The notes: a model not told the origin generated them from the letters alone. Positions 7,687 through 16,908 are shown, counted from the first letter of the stretch. The stretch is 64,000 nt of DNA from Pseudomonas moraviensis (GCF_900105805.1 NZ_LT629788.1:434001-498000), one strand, 5' to 3'. Numbers and translations are program-made.

Positions 7687-10600
7687 TTACACGAGTGGTT
7701 TAGGCTCGTGCTGTTTTTCCTGGGCTTCTTCGCGCTGCTCGACCGCGTCCTGAACGGAGCGTGGTGCTTCAGCGATCACCGCTTCAACCGAAGCTTCTTC
7801 AGCGACCGGGGCAGGGGCTGCCTCGACCACTTCAACCGCAGCGGCCGGTTCTGCAGCCACTGGCGCCGCAGCGGCAGCCAGTTCGGCTTCCTTCTGCAGA
7901 CGCTCGGCTTCACGCTTGCGACGACGCACTTCACGCGGGTCGTTTGGCGCGCGGCCGTTTGGCGTCAGGGCGCTGACCGGAGCCGGTGCTTCAACCACTG
8001 GGGCAGGCGCTTCGACTACGGCTGGTGCTTCTTCAACCTGAGCTTTCGCAACCGGTGCTTCGACAGCTGGTGCTTCAACCACTGGCTCTGGAGCCGGTTC
8101 GGCCGCTGCAACTACTGGCTCGGAAACTATGGCCTGCGGCACTTCGACTTCAGCGACTGGCGCTGGCGCTTCGGTGACGGCTGGCTCGGCAACCCAGTTG
8201 AACGCAGTCTGCTCTTCGCGAACTTCACGCACGGTTTTGGTCACGTCTTCAGTGACGGTTTCAACCGCTGGCTCAGTGACGGCAGCTGGCGCTTCAACGG
8301 TAGCTTCTGGTTCAGCCGCCGCTTCAGCCTGAGGTTGGGCTTCGCGAACCGGGGCCACTTCGATTTCCGGTGCAGCGGTCACTTCCACAGGAGTGGTGGC
8401 TTCGACAACCGGCGCTTCGACTGGAGCAGTTTCCAGTGTGGCGGCGGTGGCGCGTTCAGCCTGCTCGTGGGCCTGGGCTTCAGCCGGCGCGCTGATGGTG
8501 CTGCTGGCAACGGCGGCGGTGACCGCCAGGCCAGCGGCCAGATCGGCAGTGCTTGGCTCACCAGCGTTTTCAGCGGACTCGGATTCTTCCGAACCTTCGA
8601 TCACGTTGCCGTTGGCATCACGCTGACGCTCGCGACGGTTGCTGCGACGACGCTGACCACGGGAGCGACGACGTGGACGATCGCCTTCGGCGCTGTCCTG
8701 ACCGTCTTCCGGCAGTTGCTCTTCGTTATTGGTGTTCACTTCTTCTTCAGCGACGGCAGCAGCGGCTTGTTCGGCGCGCGGTTGACGTTCTTCACGCGGC
8801 GGACGCGGAGCGCGTTCTTCGCGTGGCTGACGGGCCGGACGCTCTTCAGCCGACACGGCAGCGGTGGCTGCGGCTGCGGCTGGCGCGGCGTCCAGTGGCT
8901 CGCGCAGTTCACGTACGCGTTCTTCACGCTCGCCACGCGGCTTGCGATCTTCACGCGGTGCGCGCGGTGCACGTTCTTCACGCGGGGCACGTGGTGCGCG
9001 CTCTTCGCGAGCAACCGGTGCTTCGCTGCGAGCTTCACGGGGCTCACGGACTTCACGTGGCTGACGCTCTTCACGCGGTTCGCGCGGCGCACGCTCTTCA
9101 CGTGGGGCACGTTCTTCGCGCGGCTTGCGTTCTTCATCGCGGCGACCGTTACGGTTGCGGCTCTGCTGACGACCGTTGCGACGCTCTTCGTTACGCGCTG
9201 GACGCTCGGTGGCAGCCGGTTTTGCAACGGCAACCGGTGCGGCTGGCTCTTCCTTGGTGGCGAACAGGCTGACCAGCGACTTTACCAGACCTTTGAACAG
9301 GCTTGGCTCAGGCGCGGCAACCGGTGCCGGAGCAGGGGCGGCAGGGGCAACTTCAGTCGGCACCGGCGCGTTGGCGCGGGCCGGCGCAGTCTTCACCGCA
9401 GCTTCCTGGCGAACCAGGGTACGGGTGGCGGCGGCTGGCTGGACTTCTTCGACTTCGGCAGCTGCCGCAGCGATTTCGTAGCTGGACTGGTTGGTCGCGG
9501 CTTCCGGGCTGTCATCACGCAGACGCTGAACTTCGAAGTGCGGCGTTTCGAGGTGATCGTTCGGCAGAATGACGATGCGGGCACGGGTGCGCAGTTCGAT
9601 CTTGGTGATCGAGTTGCGTTTTTCGTTGAGCAGGAACGCGGCGACCGGGATCGGCACTTGCGCGCGAACTTCGGCGGTGCGGTCCTTCAGGGCTTCTTCT
9701 TCGATCAGGCGCAGGATGGCCAGCGACAGCGATTCAACGTCACGGATGATGCCGGTGCCGTTGCAACGCGGGCAGACGATGCCGCTGCTTTCGCCAAGCG
9801 ATGGACGCAGGCGCTGACGGGACATTTCCAGCAGGCCGAAGCGCGAGATGCGACCGATCTGCACACGGGCGCGGTCGGCTTCCAGGCATTCACGGACTTT
9901 TTCTTCCACGGCGCGCTGGTTCTTGGCCGGGGTCATGTCGATGAAGTCGATGACGATCAGGCCGCCGATGTCGCGCAGGCGCAACTGACGGGCGATTTCT
10001 TCGGCGGCTTCAAGGTTGGTCTGCAGGGCGGTTTCTTCGATGTCGCTGCCTTTGGTGGCGCGCGCCGAGTTGATGTCGATGGACACCAGGGCTTCGGTCG
10101 GATCGATGACGATGGAGCCGCCGGAAGGCAGTTCGACGACGCGCTGGAACGCGGTCTCAATCTGGCTTTCGATCTGGAAACGGTTGAACAGCGGCACGCT
10201 GTCTTCGTACAGCTTGATCTTGCTGGCGTACTGCGGCATCACCTGGCGGATGAAGGTCAGGGCTTCGTCCTGGGCTTCAACGCTGTCGATCAGCACTTCG
10301 CCGATGTCCTGGCGCAGGTAATCGCGGATGGCGCGGATGATCACGTTGCTTTCCTGGTAGATCAGGAATGGCGCGGAGCGATCCAGCGAAGCTTCTTTGA
10401 TGGCGGTCCACAGTTGCAGCAGGTAGTCGAGGTCCCACTGCATTTCTTCGCTGCTGCGGCCCAGGCCGGCAGTGCGCACGATCAGACCCATGTCGGCCGG
10501 AGCGACCAGGCCGTTCAGCGCTTCACGCAGTTCGTTGCGCTCTTCGCCTTCGATGCGACGGGAGATGCCGCCGGCACGCGGGTTGTTCGGCATCAGCACG

Positions 10601-10974
10601 AGGTAACGACCGGCCAGGCTGATGAAGGTGGTCAGGGCGGCGCCCTTGTTGCCACGTTCTTCTTTCTCGACCTGAACGATGACTTCCTGGCCTTCGCTCA
10701 GGACGTCCTTGATGTTGACGCGGCCTTCGGGGGCTTTCTTGAAGTATTCGCGGGAGATTTCTTTGAGGGGCAGGAAGCCGTGGCGCTCGGAGCCGAAATC
10801 GACAAAGGCAGCCTCAAGGCTTGGTTCGATGCGAGTGATGCGGCCTTTATAGATGTTGGCCTTCTTCTGCTCGCGTGCACCGGATTCGATGTCCAGGTCG
10901 TAGAGGCGCTGGCCATCTACCAGTGCAACACGCAACTCTTCGGGTTGAGTTGCGTTAATCAGCATTCTTTTCAT
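7687..10974 (-). CDS. rne: Ribonuclease E
   Basis: A 1095-residue endoribonuclease, the scaffold of the RNA degradosome. The start MKRMLINATQ is the family N-terminus, so the ATG at 10974 is preferred to the longer open frame. The catalytic half has the S1 domain (about residues 38-120), the 'IDFIDM' metal-site strand (about 344-349) and the zinc-link CPRCNG near residue 402. The C-terminal half is low complexity: Arg/Glu/Pro repeats (PREERAPRE-type) near residues 610-720, then Ala/Glu/Pro/Val-rich sequence to the end, as expected for a disordered RNA- and partner-binding arm. A long leader and a sigma70-like promoter lie upstream, fitting the known autoregulation of rne through its 5' UTR. 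Confidence 0.97.
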   Translation of the reverse strand: MKRMLINATQPEELRVALVDGQRLYDLDIESGAREQKKANIYKGRITRIEPSLEAAFVDFGSERHGFLPLKEISREYFKKAPEGRVNIKDVLSEGQEVIVQVEKEERGNKGAALTTFISLAGRYLVLMPNNPRAGGISRRIEGEERNELREALNGLVAPADMGLIVRTAGLGRSSEEMQWDLDYLLQLWTAIKEASLDRSAPFLIYQESNVIIRAIRDYLRQDIGEVLIDSVEAQDEALTFIRQVMPQYASKIKLYEDSVPLFNRFQIESQIETAFQRVVELPSGGSIVIDPTEALVSIDINSARATKGSDIEETALQTNLEAAEEIARQLRLRDIGGLIVIDFIDMTPAKNQRAVEEKVRECLEADRARVQIGRISRFGLLEMSRQRLRPSLGESSGIVCPRCNGTGIIRDVESLSLAILRLIEEEALKDRTAEVRAQVPIPVAAFLLNEKRNSITKIELRTRARIVILPNDHLETPHFEVQRLRDDSPEAATNQSSYEIAAAAAEVEEVQPAAATRTLVRQEAAVKTAPARANAPVPTEVAPAAPAPAPVAAPEPSLFKGLVKSLVSLFATKEEPAAPVAVAKPAATERPARNEERRNGRQQSRNRNGRRDEERKPREERAPREERAPREPREERQPREVREPREARSEAPVAREERAPRAPREERAPRAPREDRKPRGEREERVRELREPLDAAPAAAAATAAVSAEERPARQPREERAPRPPREERQPRAEQAAAAVAEEEVNTNNEEQLPEDGQDSAEGDRPRRRSRGQRRRSNRRERQRDANGNVIEGSEESESAENAGEPSTADLAAGLAVTAAVASSTISAPAEAQAHEQAERATAATLETAPVEAPVVEATTPVEVTAAPEIEVAPVREAQPQAEAAAEPEATVEAPAAVTEPAVETVTEDVTKTVREVREEQTAFNWVAEPAVTEAPAPVAEVEVPQAIVSEPVVAAAEPAPEPVVEAPAVEAPVAKAQVEEAPAVVEAPAPVVEAPAPVSALTPNGRAPNDPREVRRRKREAERLQKEAELAAAAAPVAAEPAAAVEVVEAAPAPVAEEASVEAVIAEAPRSVQDAVEQREEAQEKQHEPKPLV

Positions 10975-11610
10975 GTAGTACCGTCGGTTTCCGGGCTGCC
11001 GGAAACGGCGTTCGGCACACACGACTTCTCACGGTCGGTGTCAGGTGCGTCGGGAGTGGTTGGCCATTCCCGTGTCCAGCGATGTCCGGCCAATTGGGCC
11101 GATACCGCGACGTACGCGTCCTGCTTGCTGTGGCTACTTAAGCACTCAGTCAGGAGGAGGAATCAACCAGCGGCTGTGGACGAGATGAAGCGTCTTGATC
11201 AAAGCTTGTTGCTACACAGTCCGGCGGTTGTGCATCTCCACCCTACACGTATCCCTGATAATTCGGGTGCTGCCGCGCGCAGAATCCGCAGCGGGTTGGC
11301 ATTTACCGTGAGCTCCGAAAGGGGAGGTCACGCATCATGGCTAATTCAGGCGATGTTTCCGAAACATTCGCTCGGGGTCATTCGCAGTCGACTGCACTTT
11401 GTGAACTGGCCTCGAATGTTGCCTGCCGGGCGAGTGAGAACTCTGCTCGGCGGTGTAATTCAGGCCTCATGTCACCTGCGCTCGTTACAACCGCAAACTC
11501 CACCGTTACGTAGCGAAAGCCCCGTAGGACGGCCTCGCGCCCTGGTGAATTGCGTTGGTCAGGGCCGGTCTTTGACCGTGGTTCCGCTGTCCAGGCCGCT
11601 TTTGGCGGCG
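10975..11610 (-). promoter_or_regulatory. Long 5' untranslated leader of rne
   Basis: About 636 nt separate the predicted rne transcription start (near 11610) from its ATG. No supported protein gene lies here. In E. coli the rne leader is about 360 nt and mediates feedback control by RNase E cleavage; an analogous role here is an inference. Confidence 0.55.
11337..11513 (+). CDS. Possible 58-codon ORF antisense to the rne leader (weak)
   Basis: An ATG sits 8 nt after a GGGGAGG Shine-Dalgarno-like sequence and opens 58 codons (MANSGDVSETFARGH...). I see no family resemblance. It lies opposite the long rne 5' UTR, so it may be chance. It is listed because the ribosome-binding site is unusually good. 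Confidence 0.15.
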   Translation: MANSGDVSETFARGHSQSTALCELASNVACRASENSARRCNSGLMSPALVTTANSTVT

Positions 11611-11616
11611 TTCGCG

Positions 11617-11645
11617 ACTATAGCAGCAATGATTAAGTGCTTCAA
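11617..11645 (-). promoter_or_regulatory. Sigma70-type promoter for rne
   Basis: On the minus strand TTGAAG (11640-11645) is followed after exactly 17 bp by TATAGT (11617-11622). It drives transcription away from rluC toward rne. Confidence 0.65.
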
Positions 11646-11673
11646 TTCCATAAAAATTGTTATCATCCGCAGC

Positions 11674-12633
11674 ATGACAACTACTGCCCCTTCGACTCCA
11701 GGCGTTCAACTGCTTGAAGTCTCGCCGGAGTATGCCGGCCAACGAATCGACAACTTTCTCCTCGCCCGGCTCAAAGGCGTGCCCAAGACCTTGATTTACC
11801 GCATTTTGCGCAAAGGCGAAGTGCGCGTGAACAAAGGTCGGATCAAGCCCGAATACAAGCTCCAGGCCGGCGATATCGTGCGCGTGCCGCCGGTTCGCGT
11901 TCCTGAGCGCGACGAGCCGGTGCCCCTGGCCCAGGGGCTGCTGCAGCGGCTGGAAGCGTCGATTGTCTACGAAGACAAAGCCCTGATCGTGATCAACAAG
12001 CCCGCCGGCATTGCGGTTCACGGCGGCAGCGGGCTGAATTTCGGGGTGATCGAAGCCTTTCGTCAGTTGCGTCCCGATGCCAAGGAGCTGGAACTGGTTC
12101 ACCGTCTCGACCGTGACACCTCCGGCCTGCTGATGATCGCCAAGAAGCGCAGCATGTTGCGCCACTTGCACGAGCAACTGCGCGGCGATGGCGTCGACAA
12201 GCGCTACATGGCACTGGTTCGCGGCAACTGGGCAACATCGATCAAGCAAGTCCGTGCGCCATTGCTCAAGAGCAATCTGCGTTCCGGCGAGCGCATGGTC
12301 GAGGTCAACGATGAAGGCAAGGAGGCTCTGACCGTGTTCAAGGTGCTGCGCCGCTTCGGCGACTTTGCCACCATGGTCGAGGCCAAACCGGTTACCGGGC
12401 GTACCCACCAGATTCGTGTGCACACCCTGCACGCCGGGCATTGCATTGCCGGCGACAGCAAGTACGGCGACGACGATTTCACCAGGGAAATCCGCGATCT
12501 GGGTGGCAAGCGCTTGTTCCTGCACGCCTACATGCTGACTGTGCCGCTGCCCGATGGCGGCAAGCTGACCCTGCAAGCACCGGTTGACGAAATGTGGGCC
12601 AAGACCGTGGAGCGATTGAGTGCGCCCATCTGA
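11674..12633 (+). CDS. rluC: 23S rRNA pseudouridine synthase RluC
   Basis: A 319-residue RluA-family enzyme with an N-terminal S4 domain (about residues 20-80) and the catalytic motif HRLDRDTSG at 143-151 (Asp146). RluC modifies U955, U2504 and U2580 of 23S rRNA in E. coli. The location next to a divergent rne matches the classical gene pair. The ATG at 11674 gives a family-like N-terminus; a 16-codon upstream extension to another ATG in frame is possible but less likely. Confidence 0.93.
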   Translation: MTTTAPSTPGVQLLEVSPEYAGQRIDNFLLARLKGVPKTLIYRILRKGEVRVNKGRIKPEYKLQAGDIVRVPPVRVPERDEPVPLAQGLLQRLEASIVYEDKALIVINKPAGIAVHGGSGLNFGVIEAFRQLRPDAKELELVHRLDRDTSGLLMIAKKRSMLRHLHEQLRGDGVDKRYMALVRGNWATSIKQVRAPLLKSNLRSGERMVEVNDEGKEALTVFKVLRRFGDFATMVEAKPVTGRTHQIRVHTLHAGHCIAGDSKYGDDDFTREIRDLGGKRLFLHAYMLTVPLPDGGKLTLQAPVDEMWAKTVERLSAPI

Positions 12634-13282
12634 TTACAAACTGCTGATTTTCGATTGGGACGGCACCCTCGCCGATTCCATTCACCGGATCGTCGAGGCC
12701 ATGCATTCGGCGTCCGGCCGTTCCGGTTTCGAGCTGCGCGATGACTTCGCCGTAAAAGGCATCATCGGCCTCGGATTGCCGGAAGCGATTCGCACCCTGT
12801 ACCCCGAAATCAGCGACGCAGAACTGCTCGCTTTTCGCGAGTACTACGCCGATCACTACATCGCTGCCGAGGCCGTGCCTTCGCCGCTGTTCGAAGGCGT
12901 GGTCGAGTCGATGGCGTCGTTTCGCGAACAGGGCTATCACCTGGCGGTGGCGACCGGCAAAAACCGGCGCGGACTGGATCGTGTGCTCAAGGCCAATGGC
13001 TGGGAAGATTATTTCGATATCACCCGTGCCGCCGATGAAACTGCCAGCAAGCCGCACCCTCTGATGCTTGAGCAGATCGTCAGCCACTGCGGCGTGCGCC
13101 CGGAGCAGGCGTTGATGGTCGGTGATTCGTCGTTCGATCTGCTGATGGCGCGCAATGCGGGAATGGATTCGGTGGCGGTCAGTTATGGCGCGCAATCGAT
13201 CGAGTCCCTGCAGCAGTTTGAGCCGCGGCTGTCGATCGACCGTTTTTCTGAATTGCATGCCTGGCTGGGTCAGCGGGCTTAA
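12620..13282 (+). CDS. HAD-superfamily hydrolase, phosphoglycolate-phosphatase-like
   Basis: A 220-residue HAD IA-type phosphatase. Motif I is DWDGTLADS (about residues 11-19, nucleophile Asp11), motif II the Thr in VATGKNRRG, motif III the Lys in ETASKPHP, and motif IV VGDSSFDLLMA. The start is GTG at 12620 inside the rluC 3' end, with GGAG at 12609-12612 seven bases upstream. The gene sits between rluC and sppA as in other pseudomonads. The true substrate is unknown. Confidence 0.9.
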   Translation: MRPSDYKLLIFDWDGTLADSIHRIVEAMHSASGRSGFELRDDFAVKGIIGLGLPEAIRTLYPEISDAELLAFREYYADHYIAAEAVPSPLFEGVVESMASFREQGYHLAVATGKNRRGLDRVLKANGWEDYFDITRAADETASKPHPLMLEQIVSHCGVRPEQALMVGDSSFDLLMARNAGMDSVAVSYGAQSIESLQQFEPRLSIDRFSELHAWLGQRA

Positions 13283-13306
13283 TACGTTTTTGCTGGGGTA
13301 GATGGC

Positions 13307-14296
13307 ATGACCGACGAATGGAAAGCACCGGCCAAGGCAAGTGCCGACGACGGTGACGCGAAAAGCTGGAAGCTGTTGGAAAAAACTCTGCTGGCTGGTG
13401 TGCAGGAACAACGCCGTTCGCGGCGCTGGGGGATTTTCTTCAAGCTGCTGACGTTTGTTTATCTGTTTGTTGCGCTGCTGCTGTTCACGCCGCTGATGGA
13501 CATGGAAAAAAGCGCCACCCGCGGCCCGAACTACACGGCGTTGATCGAGATCGACGGCGTAATCGCCGACAAGGAGCCAGCCAGCGCCGACAATATCGTG
13601 GGCAGCCTGCGCGCGGCCTTCGAAGACAAAAAGGTCAAGGGCGTGATCCTGCGCATCAACAGCCCGGGCGGCAGTCCGGTGCAGTCGGGTTATGTCTATG
13701 ACGAGATCAAGCGTCTGCGTGCTCTGCACCCGGAGATCAAGCTTTACGCAGTGATTTCCGATCTAGGTGCCTCCGGTGCTTACTACATCGCCAGCGCGGC
13801 GGACCAGATTTACGCCGACAAGGCCAGTCTGGTGGGTTCGATCGGCGTGACAGCGGCGGGTTACGGTTTCGTCGGCACCATGGAAAAGCTGGGTGTTGAG
13901 CGTCGTACCTACACCTCCGGCGAGCACAAGGCGTTTCTCGATCCGTTCCAGCCGCAAAAGCCTGAAGAAACAGCGTTCTGGCAAGGCGTGCTCGACACTA
14001 CGCACAAGCAGTTCATCAACAGCGTCAAGCAGGGTCGTGGCGAGCGCCTGAAAGACAAAGAGCATCCGGAGCTGTTTTCCGGGCTGGTCTGGTCGGGTGA
14101 GCAGGCGCTGCCGCTGGGCCTTATCGACGGCCTGGGCAGTGCCAGTTCGGTGGCGCGTGATGTGATTGGCGAGAAGGAACTGGTGGACTTCACTGTGCAG
14201 GAATCGCCGTTCGATCGTTTCTCGAAGAAGCTTGGTGCCAGCGTGGCGGAGCAATTGGCGATGTGGATGGGTTTCCACGGGCCTTCGTTGCGGTAA
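13307..14296 (+). CDS. sppA: Signal peptide peptidase SppA, short S49 form
   Basis: A 329-residue membrane-anchored serine protease with one N-terminal transmembrane segment (about residues 44-65). The catalytic serine lies in 'LGASGAYYIAS' and the lysine in 'DKASLVGSIGV', giving the Ser-Lys dyad of bacterial S49 proteases. The length matches the short, single-domain SppA rather than the 618-residue E. coli form. It degrades remnant signal peptides in the inner membrane. It is followed by a long inverted repeat shared with the converging maf gene. Confidence 0.92.
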   Translation: MTDEWKAPAKASADDGDAKSWKLLEKTLLAGVQEQRRSRRWGIFFKLLTFVYLFVALLLFTPLMDMEKSATRGPNYTALIEIDGVIADKEPASADNIVGSLRAAFEDKKVKGVILRINSPGGSPVQSGYVYDEIKRLRALHPEIKLYAVISDLGASGAYYIASAADQIYADKASLVGSIGVTAAGYGFVGTMEKLGVERRTYTSGEHKAFLDPFQPQKPEETAFWQGVLDTTHKQFINSVKQGRGERLKDKEHPELFSGLVWSGEQALPLGLIDGLGSASSVARDVIGEKELVDFTVQESPFDRFSKKLGASVAEQLAMWMGFHGPSLR

Positions 14297-14310
14297 ATTG
14301 CCGGTAGATC

Positions 14311-14411
14311 AAAAGATCGCAGCCTGCGGCAGTTCTTACAGGATTAATGTTCACTCGCTTTTTTTTGCGGTGACGCCGATTCTGTAGGACTGCCGCAGGC
14401 TGCGATCTTTT
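14311..14411. repeat. Long inverted repeat between sppA and maf (bidirectional terminator-like)
   Basis: A 22-nt arm at 14311-14332 (AAAAGATCGCAGCCTGCGGC plus AG) is perfectly inverted at 14390-14411, with 57 nt between. It lies between convergent genes and ends in T-rich sequence on both strands. It resembles another dispersed Pseudomonas palindrome family. Confidence 0.8.
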
Positions 14412-14415
14412 GCTT

Positions 14416-14994
14416 TTAAGGGATTTGCACACCTTCGGCCAGCAACATATCGATCAGGCGAATCAGCGGCAGGCCGATCAGGCTGGTGGCGTCCGGACCT
14501 TCGGTCGATTGAAACAGGCTTACACCCAAGCCTTCGGCCTTGAAGCTGCCGGCGCAGTCGTACGGCTGCTCGATGTGCAGATAGCGTTCGATGCGCGCCT
14601 GGTCCAGCCGGCGCATGTGCACGGTGAACGGCACGCAGTCGACCTGGCATTGCCCGGTCTGGCTGTTGAACAGCGCCAGGCCGGTGAGGAAGGTCACGCT
14701 CGCGCCGCTGGCGGCCATCAGCTGATCGCGGGCCTTTTCGAAGGTGTGCGGCTTGCCGATGATCTGTTCGCCGAGGACGGCGACCTGATCCGAGCCAATG
14801 ATCAGATGAGCAGGGTGGCTGTCCGCCAAGGCCCGGGCTTTTTCCTCGGCAAGACGTTTGACCAGGCCGAGCGCGGACTCGCCCGGGCGATGACTTTCAT
14901 CGATGTCCGGTGAGCTGCAGACGAACGGCAGGTGCAGGCGGGCGAGCAATTGGCGGCGATAAGTCGAGCTTGAAGCGAGTAATAAAGGCAGCAT
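14416..14994 (-). CDS. Maf-family nucleoside triphosphate pyrophosphatase (YceF type)
   Basis: A 192-residue house-cleaning pyrophosphatase. The N-terminal 'LLLASSSTYRRQLL' motif (about residues 4-17), the 'IIGSDQV' catalytic Asp region (about 65-71) and 'SFKAEGLGVSLF' with 'LIGLPL' further on are typical. The YceF subgroup hydrolyses 7-methyl-GTP and sits beside rpmF-plsX, as here. AGGAG lies 7 nt before the ATG at 14994. It is divergent from yceD. Confidence 0.92.
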   Translation of the reverse strand: MLPLLLASSSTYRRQLLARLHLPFVCSSPDIDESHRPGESALGLVKRLAEEKARALADSHPAHLIIGSDQVAVLGEQIIGKPHTFEKARDQLMAASGASVTFLTGLALFNSQTGQCQVDCVPFTVHMRRLDQARIERYLHIEQPYDCAGSFKAEGLGVSLFQSTEGPDATSLIGLPLIRLIDMLLAEGVQIP

Positions 14995-15062
14995 GGACGT
15001 CTCCTGAGGCAGGTGCGGATTCTAGCGGAGGCGCGCAAGTGACGGACAGGGCACAATTTCCT

Positions 15063-15090
15063 TTGACATGGGTGGGTGCATCCCTATAAT
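15063..15090 (+). promoter_or_regulatory. Near-consensus sigma70 promoter for yceD-rpmF
   Basis: TTGACA (15063-15068), 16 bp, then TATAAT (15085-15090). The expected start point near 15097 is only about 3 nt before the yceD ATG at 15100. Confidence 0.75.
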
Positions 15091-15099
15091 GCTGCGCCT

Positions 15100-15627
15100 A
15101 TGTTGAATGACCCGATTCCACCTCACGTTGACCCGCGCAAATTGGCTGACCGTGGCACCACCCTTCAAGGTGAACTGCTGCTGGCCGATTTGAAGAGACT
15201 CTGCGACCCGCTTTCCGACGATGTCGGTACGGTGCAGGCCAAATTCGTTTTTGAACGAGATGAACGTAAGTCTGTGGTCATCCACAGCTTTATCGACACC
15301 GAAGTCAAAATGGTTTGCCAGCGTTGTCTTGAGCTGGTCACCCTGCCGATCCACAGCGAATGCAGTTACGCGGTGGTGAAGGAGGGTGCGAATACCCAGT
15401 CGTTGCCGAAAGGTTATGACGTGCTGGAACTGGGCGAAGATCCATTGGATCTGCAGTCACTGATCGAGGAGGAGCTTCTGCTCGCCTTGCCCATTGTGCC
15501 TGCTCATCATCCGGAAGAATGCCAGCAGCCGGCGGGAGCAGATGAGCCCGAACCGAGCGAGGACGAGGTAACGCGGTCCAACCCGTTCAGTGTATTGGCG
15601 CAGTTAAAGCGTGACCCAAACGTTTAG
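15100..15627 (+). CDS. yceD: YceD/DUF177-family protein
   Basis: A 175-residue protein of the DUF177 family with the conserved CQRC pair near residue 71 and an acidic 'LIEEELLLALP' segment, ending in a 'NPFSVLAQLKRD' motif just before rpmF. DUF177 proteins are linked to 23S rRNA or large-subunit biogenesis. The ATG at 15100 aligns with the family start; a longer in-frame start at 15076 lies within the promoter and is rejected. No Shine-Dalgarno is evident. It is first in the rpmF-plsX-fab operon. Confidence 0.9.
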   Translation: MLNDPIPPHVDPRKLADRGTTLQGELLLADLKRLCDPLSDDVGTVQAKFVFERDERKSVVIHSFIDTEVKMVCQRCLELVTLPIHSECSYAVVKEGANTQSLPKGYDVLELGEDPLDLQSLIEEELLLALPIVPAHHPEECQQPAGADEPEPSEDEVTRSNPFSVLAQLKRDPNV

Positions 15628-15640
15628 GAGTTAATCAATT

Positions 15641-15823
15641 ATGGCTGTTCAGCAGAACAAAAAATCCCGCTCTGCCCGTGACATGCGCCGTTCGCACGAC
15701 GCTCTCGAGGCTAGCACCCTGTCTGTAGAAAAAACCACCGGTGAAGTTCACCTGCGTCACCACGTATCGCCAGAAGGCGTATACCGTGGCCGTAAAGTGA
15801 TCGACAAGGGCGCTGACGAGTAA
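15641..15823 (+). CDS. rpmF: 50S ribosomal protein L32
   Basis: A 60-residue basic ribosomal protein beginning [20 protein letters not shown], with the L32 pattern of an Arg/Lys-rich N-terminus and an '[13 protein letters not shown]' C-terminus. AGGAG precedes the ATG by 10 nt. It is 13 nt after yceD and 4 nt before plsX, coupling ribosome and lipid synthesis genes as in most gamma-proteobacteria. It lacks the cysteine pairs of zinc-binding L32 variants. Confidence 0.97.
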
Positions 15824-15827
15824 TCAC

Positions 15828-16838
15828 TTGTCCGCTCAAGTCATCGCGATTGACGCAATGGGCGGGGACTTCGGTCCCCGCAGCATTGTTCAGGCCAGTC
15901 TCGCTTGCCTGTCTGCTACGCCCTCGTTGCACCTGACCCTCGTCGGTCAACCCTCCCTTCTTGAAGAACTGATCCACGGCCAATCGGCTGCCGATCGCGC
16001 GCGCCTGACGATTGTTCCGGCCAGCGAAGTCATCACCATGGACGAAAAACCTGCCCAGGCCCTGCGTGGCAAGCCGGATTCGTCGATGCGTGTCGCCCTC
16101 GAATTGCTCCGCGATGGCCAGGTGCAGGCCTGTGTCAGTGCCGGCAATACCGGGGCGTTGATGGCGTTGTCGCGTTTTGTCCTGAAGACGCTGCCCGGCA
16201 TTGATCGTCCGGCCATGGTGGCGGCGATTCCGACGCAGACCGGTTATTGCCAGTTGCTCGATCTTGGCGCCAACGTCGATTGCAGTGCCGAGCACCTGTT
16301 GCAGTTCGCTGTGATGGGTTCGGTGGCTGCGCAGACCTTGGGGATTGCCCGTCCGCGTGTGGCATTGCTGAACATCGGCACCGAAGACATCAAGGGCAAT
16401 CAGCAGGTCAAACTGGCGGCGACGCTGTTGCAGGCTGCGCGCGGGATCAACTACATCGGCTTCATCGAAGGCGACGGCTTGTATCGCGGCGAGGCCGATG
16501 TGGTGGTCTGTGACGGTTTCGTCGGCAATATTCTGCTCAAATCCAGCGAGGGGCTGGCGACGATGATTGCGGCGCGCATCGAGGCTCTGTTCAAGAAAAA
16601 CCTGGCTTCTCGCGCTGTAGGTGCGCTCGCGATGCCGTTGATGAAGCGTCTGCAGGCCGATCTGGCCCCGGCGCGACATAATGGCGCAAGCTTTCTCGGC
16701 TTGCAGGGCATCGTCGTGAAAAGTCACGGATCGGCCGGGGTGCAGGGCTTTCAGAGTGCGATTCAGCGGGCGCTGATCGAGATTCAGGAGAACCTGCCCG
16801 AGCGCCTCCACGGTCGTCTGGAGGATCTGTTGTCTTAG
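15828..16838 (+). CDS. plsX: Phosphate acyltransferase PlsX
   Basis: A 336-residue enzyme that converts acyl-ACP and phosphate to acyl phosphate for phospholipid synthesis. The N-terminal 'IAIDAMGGDFGP' (about residues 6-17) and 'CVSAGNTGALMA' (about 102-113) are signature segments. The start is TTG at 15828, because no ATG or GTG lies between the rpmF stop and the conserved N-terminus; translation is probably coupled to rpmF. A small GC hairpin with a T-rich tail lies downstream, before fabD. Confidence 0.95.
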   Translation: MSAQVIAIDAMGGDFGPRSIVQASLACLSATPSLHLTLVGQPSLLEELIHGQSAADRARLTIVPASEVITMDEKPAQALRGKPDSSMRVALELLRDGQVQACVSAGNTGALMALSRFVLKTLPGIDRPAMVAAIPTQTGYCQLLDLGANVDCSAEHLLQFAVMGSVAAQTLGIARPRVALLNIGTEDIKGNQQVKLAATLLQAARGINYIGFIEGDGLYRGEADVVVCDGFVGNILLKSSEGLATMIAARIEALFKKNLASRAVGALAMPLMKRLQADLAPARHNGASFLGLQGIVVKSHGSAGVQGFQSAIQRALIEIQENLPERLHGRLEDLLS

Positions 16839-16908
16839 GCGTTTTCGTCGGACAATGCTTAAATGTGACCGCCCGGTTCAAAGGGCCATCCAAACTGTCA
16901 GTTTCTCC

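Noticed and set aside
7708..11673. Very long plus-strand open frame opposite rne that continues into rluC
   Set aside because: It is a GC-rich shadow of the rne C-terminal repeats; the translation is low-complexity Phe/Arg/Trp-rich and has no family signal. Only the rluC part from 11674 is real.
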